DNA from: CAZTKP01 sp964614215
GTDB lineage: Bacteria > UBP6 > UBA1177
Direction of reading: 5' to 3'
Length of the DNA stretch: 9,339 nt
NCBI GenBank assembly: GCA_964614215.1
Contig: CAZTKP010000107.1
Span: 1-9,339 of the forward strand
Below, piece by piece: positions 6,765-9,339 of the stretch; position 1 is the first letter of the stretch, and each line of letters opens with the position of its first letter. Below the pieces are notes generated by a model. It was not told the origin of the DNA. It was given only the letters and a program-made list of their open reading frames with translations, and ran no database searches. The position numbers and the translations under genes were made by a program.

Positions 6765-6792
6765 GATTGCTGGCGATTAAGGGGGTCTAGCT

Positions 6793-8787
6793 ATGAGAAA
6801 GATCGGATTTACAGTATTAATTCTGCTGTTGTTTGCAGTTTCCTGCGGATCAGATGATCCCCTTGCTCAACAGAACGATAACGGCACAAACTATACTGAT
6901 GACAGTGACAATGGCGACACCTTCCTGCCGGACAACAATGAAACTTCGGATAACGGCACAGTAGCTGACAATGAAACTGATGATACTGACACCGGCACAT
7001 ATGATCCCTGGGATGATCAGGATGAAGACGGAGACGGTGTTCCTAACGGCATTGAAGGTACTGGAGATACCGATGAGGACGGAATCCCCGATTATAAGGA
7101 TGAAGATAGTGACAATGACGGCATCCTTGATTCTGAGGAAACTCCGAACGGTGTCCCCGTTGATACAGATGAAGACGGAATCCCCGATTTTCAGGATACG
7201 GATAGTGACGGTGACGGAATTGATGACTCAATTGAAAAGACCTCAGATTTTGACGGAGACGGTATCCCGAACTACAGAGATACTGACAACGACAACGACG
7301 GCATTAATGATATGATCGAGTGTCCGGCTCAGCCGTGTAATGACGGAGATAGTGACGGCCAGGCTGACTATCTCGATACGGACAGCGATGATGATGGCAT
7401 TCCGGACCTTTACGAAGGTATTGATGATACTGACAAAGACGGAATACCCAACTTTCTAGATAATGACAGTGATGGTGACGGAATACTTGATTACGACGAG
7501 AACGAAGAGAATATTCCTCCACTTGACAGTGATGAGGATGGAAAACCTAACTATATCGACAGTGACAGCGATAACGACGGACTTAGCGACAAACAGGAAG
7601 TTGAATTCGGCAGTGATCCGACAATGAAGGATAGTGACGGTGATGAGACCGATGACTTTACCGAATACATTTTCGGAAGTGATCCTAATGACTCAAGCAG
7701 CAATATCCCTGAAGATGCTTTCTATCTTGTTCTGCCTTACGGAAGTGATCCTCAGGTAAAATCCCTTGATTTCAGTACAGATATTAAAAAAGTCGACGTA
7801 CTTATACTCGTGGACCTTTCAGGATCAATGGGAGAAGAACATACAAACCTTAAAGCAGGAGTAAAAAATACGATTATCGATGGTGTGAGAGATAAGATAT
7901 CCGATTCAGCTTTCGGCCTGGTAAAATTCGGGACTCTCGAAGATGATGTTTACGCTCTTTCCCAGGCTATTACCACTGATGCAAATGCAGTAAAAGCTGC
8001 TGTCGACACCATATCAAGCTGCGGCGGTGCGGAAGAATACCATACACATGCTTTATGGCAGGCGGCAAGCGGTGCAGGCACAAATGAGGAAATCTGTGTC
8101 GATGACACTATTTTCGGATGTATAGACGGCTGGTATGATGTAAATATCGGAGCTGTAAACTGTTCCGGAAAGGAAGGAAGTGTAGGCGGGGCATGCTTCA
8201 GAGACGAAGCTCTTCCTATAATGATCATGGCAAGTGATGAGGATTTCACTGACGGTGATTGGGATGAGTGGGATAAAGGCTCCAGAAAACGGACCAGCGA
8301 TGCAGTATCTGCAATGAACGCTATTAATGCAAAATTTATCGGTATTGATTCAGGAAATGCCAGTGGAGATTTTAATTCAGTTTCTGACGGAACAGGGTCT
8401 AATGACGGAGCGGGGAACAGATTCAACTACACTATTAATGCTGACGGAACCGGTTTCTCACAGAAGATCGTTGATGCAGTTGTCGCACTTACCAACAACA
8501 TACAGATAGATATAACAACAAAAGCTAAACATATCGACAATGTCTACGGAGTAACTGACACAACTCAGTTCATAACGAGCATCACTCCGGATAGTTTCCC
8601 TGATGTTAAACCAGGGCAGAATGTCACATTTGAAGTTACTTTTGAAAATGATGTTATTGAGAATGACGGCTATGAAACTATGATCTTTATTGCAAACATA
8701 AATGTTCTCGGTGACGGTTCATTCCTTGACAGCAGAGATGTATTTATTGTGGTACCGGGCAAAGACTATACCGGACCTGAAAATTAA
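6793..8787 (+). CDS. TSP3-repeat and von Willebrand A domain lipoprotein
   Basis: A 664-residue predicted calcium-binding surface lipoprotein. Residues 1-18 are a type II signal peptide ending AVS-C18. Residues 19-74 are a Thr/Asn/Asp stalk. Residues about 75-290 carry about 14 D.D.DG.(P)D motifs of the thrombospondin type 3 kind, which normally wrap around many calcium ions and form a stiff rod. Residues about 334-570 are a VWA domain with MIDAS motif D341-L-S343-G-S345 and a later acidic ASDEDF around 480-485 that may complete the metal site. Five Cys lie within it. Residues about 570-664 look like a beta-sandwich (PGQNVTFEVTF, then closing strands). VWA domains usually mediate metal-dependent adhesion, so an adhesin is the best guess; the ligand is unknown. 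AAGGGGG precedes the ATG by 7 bases. The following paralogue begins 11 bases after the stop, so the pair probably forms an operon. Confidence 0.92.
   Translation: MRKIGFTVLILLLFAVSCGSDDPLAQQNDNGTNYTDDSDNGDTFLPDNNETSDNGTVADNETDDTDTGTYDPWDDQDEDGDGVPNGIEGTGDTDEDGIPDYKDEDSDNDGILDSEETPNGVPVDTDEDGIPDFQDTDSDGDGIDDSIEKTSDFDGDGIPNYRDTDNDNDGINDMIECPAQPCNDGDSDGQADYLDTDSDDDGIPDLYEGIDDTDKDGIPNFLDNDSDGDGILDYDENEENIPPLDSDEDGKPNYIDSDSDNDGLSDKQEVEFGSDPTMKDSDGDETDDFTEYIFGSDPNDSSSNIPEDAFYLVLPYGSDPQVKSLDFSTDIKKVDVLILVDLSGSMGEEHTNLKAGVKNTIIDGVRDKISDSAFGLVKFGTLEDDVYALSQAITTDANAVKAAVDTISSCGGAEEYHTHALWQAASGAGTNEEICVDDTIFGCIDGWYDVNIGAVNCSGKEGSVGGACFRDEALPIMIMASDEDFTDGDWDEWDKGSRKRTSDAVSAMNAINAKFIGIDSGNASGDFNSVSDGTGSNDGAGNRFNYTINADGTGFSQKIVDAVVALTNNIQIDITTKAKHIDNVYGVTDTTQFITSITPDSFPDVKPGQNVTFEVTFENDVIENDGYETMIFIANINVLGDGSFLDSRDVFIVVPGKDYTGPEN
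7015..7665 (+). repeat. Thrombospondin type 3 calcium-binding repeat array
   Basis: About 14 acidic motifs such as DTDEDGIPD, DSDNDGILD and DSDGDGIDD follow one another at 12-20 residue spacing, with alternating shorter and longer links. Codon choice varies between copies, so the array is maintained at the protein level. One link contains a Cys pair (ECPAQPC) that could staple the rod. Confidence 0.85.
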
Positions 8788-8791
8788 GGAG
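8787..8791 (+). promoter_or_regulatory. Shine-Dalgarno site of the second TSP3 lipoprotein
   Basis: AGGAG begins on the last base of the preceding stop codon and lies 7 bases before ATG 8799, showing that the downstream gene is translated from its own site on a shared message. Confidence 0.8.
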
Positions 8792-8798
8792 AAACAAC

Positions 8799-9339
8799 AT
8801 GAAAAAGCTATTCACTATTTTTCTGATCGCCCTGTTCATCACAGTTTCCTGCGGCGGTGATGGCGGTGATACAGGGAACACAGGTGACACAGGAAATACC
8901 GGCGATACAGGGAACACAGGAGATTCAGGCGATACCGGAGGAGAGCTTCCGGATAATGGAGATACTGGAAACACCGGTAATACTGGAAACACCGGTGACA
9001 CAGGCAACACCGGAAACACCGGAAACTCAGGGAACACCGGTAGCGGAGCAGTCACATGCGACTGTCAGGGAACAGAGTATACGATCCCTGACGACTACAA
9101 GTACGATCCGGGAAAGGAATGGTGCATGGCGGACGAGGATGAGGACGGAATCCCCAACTGCGTTGAAGCTCCTAACGGCATTCTGGTTGATACAGATTAC
9201 GACGAGACATCTGATTTCATGGATGATGACAGTGATGGTGACGGCATTCCCGATTCAGTTGAGGGAACCGAAGATACAGACACTGACGGAGTTCCCAATT
9301 ACAGAGATACCGATTGTGACGGCGACAGTATCCTTGATG
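8799..9339 (+). CDS. TSP3-repeat lipoprotein with collagen-like stalk (3' partial)
   Basis: Open from ATG 8799 to the window edge (180 codons and one base) with no stop. Residues 1-18 are a type II signal peptide ending TVS-C18, very like the preceding gene (FAVSCG versus ITVSCG). Residues 23-80 are a stalk of Gly-Asn/Asp-Thr triplets interrupted once by GELPDN. A short Cys-containing stretch (CDC, then EWC) leads into TSP3-type calcium motifs (DEDEDGIPN, DSDGDGIPD, DTDTDGVPN, DCDGDSILD) that continue past the edge. Order and motif wording match the upstream TSP3-VWA protein, so it is probably a tandem paralogue that may also end in a VWA domain, but that part is not visible. It is likely co-transcribed with its neighbour. 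The predicted role is a calcium-binding surface protein with unknown ligand. Confidence 0.88.
   Translation, partial: MKKLFTIFLIALFITVSCGGDGGDTGNTGDTGNTGDTGNTGDSGDTGGELPDNGDTGNTGNTGNTGDTGNTGNTGNSGNTGSGAVTCDCQGTEYTIPDDYKYDPGKEWCMADEDEDGIPNCVEAPNGILVDTDYDETSDFMDDDSDGDGIPDSVEGTEDTDTDGVPNYRDTDCDGDSILD
8865..9044 (+). repeat. Collagen-like Gly-Asx-Thr triplet tract
   Basis: Eight G-(D/N)-(T/S) triplets at 8865-8936 and nine at 8958-9038, plus a closing GS, separated by an insert containing GELPDN. Gly, Asn/Asp and Thr codons vary freely between copies (GGA/GGT/GGC/GGG; ACA/ACC/ACT), so the amino acid pattern, not the 9-base unit, is conserved. There is no proline in the triplets. The opposite strand is also open here, a by-product of the repeat. 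Confidence 0.9.

Noticed and set aside
7950..8426. Minus-strand frame of 158 codons inside the VWA region
   Set aside because: Antisense to a well-supported VWA domain with intact MIDAS residues; no recognisable features.
8865..9044. CRISPR-like or satellite DNA repeat
   Set aside because: The period is 9 bases with free synonymous variation and no spacers; it is a coding triplet repeat.
8744..9055. Minus-strand frame rich in Pro-Val-Phe-Pro repeats opposite the collagen-like tract
   Set aside because: The repeats simply mirror the Gly-Asx-Thr triplets; there is no RBS or signal, and the plus frame is clearly coding.

Overview
The window is a dense run of secreted lipoprotein genes from a bacterium. 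Five of its six genes begin with a lipoprotein signal peptide, followed by the lipid-bearing Cys and a low-complexity stalk; the sixth is only a C-terminal tail. The stalks are rich in Asp, Glu, Thr and Asn, except in the last gene, where the stalk is collagen-like. Beyond the stalks lie folds used for binding or surface chemistry: a LamG/concanavalin-like domain, RCC1-type propeller repeats, Cys-knot-like repeats, an alpha/beta hydrolase, calcium-binding thrombospondin type 3 repeats and a von Willebrand A domain. This style is typical of Gram-negative bacteria with very large surface lipoproteomes, especially the former Deltaproteobacteria (Myxococcota, Bradymonadota and uncultured relatives). 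The moderate to low GC argues against a typical high-GC myxobacterium. The lineage is an inference; no taxonomic marker gene is present.

Layout. Bases 1-155 hold the C-terminal tail of an RCC1-like protein. It is followed 24 bases later by a full-length paralogue (180-3416, LamG + Cys-rich + 14 RCC1-like units). A 294-base gap (3417-3710) contains a short minus-strand reading frame with an excellent ribosome binding site, probably a gene relic. Next is a lipoprotein alpha/beta hydrolase (3711-5291). It converges on a minus-strand Cys-rich lipoprotein (5288-6619), and the two genes end in the same palindromic CTAG. A 173-base divergent intergenic region carries two well-formed back-to-back sigma-70-type promoters and a direct repeat in the rightward leader. 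The rightward promoter serves a TSP3-VWA lipoprotein (6793-8787). Eleven bases after its stop a second TSP3 lipoprotein begins (8799 to the window edge), with a Gly-Asn/Asp-Thr collagen-like stalk.

How they may work together. Nothing here is a known defence, secretion or metabolic system. The most economical reading is a surface-display island of anchored, stalked adhesin or enzyme modules, expanded by tandem duplication. Duplication is visible three ways: two RCC1 paralogues at the left, two TSP3 lipoproteins at the right, and an internal four-unit duplication in the Cys-rich protein. The left RCC1 gene is visibly more AT-rich than the rest, suggesting a separate history. No tRNA, rRNA, CRISPR, insertion sequence or convincing intrinsic terminator was found.
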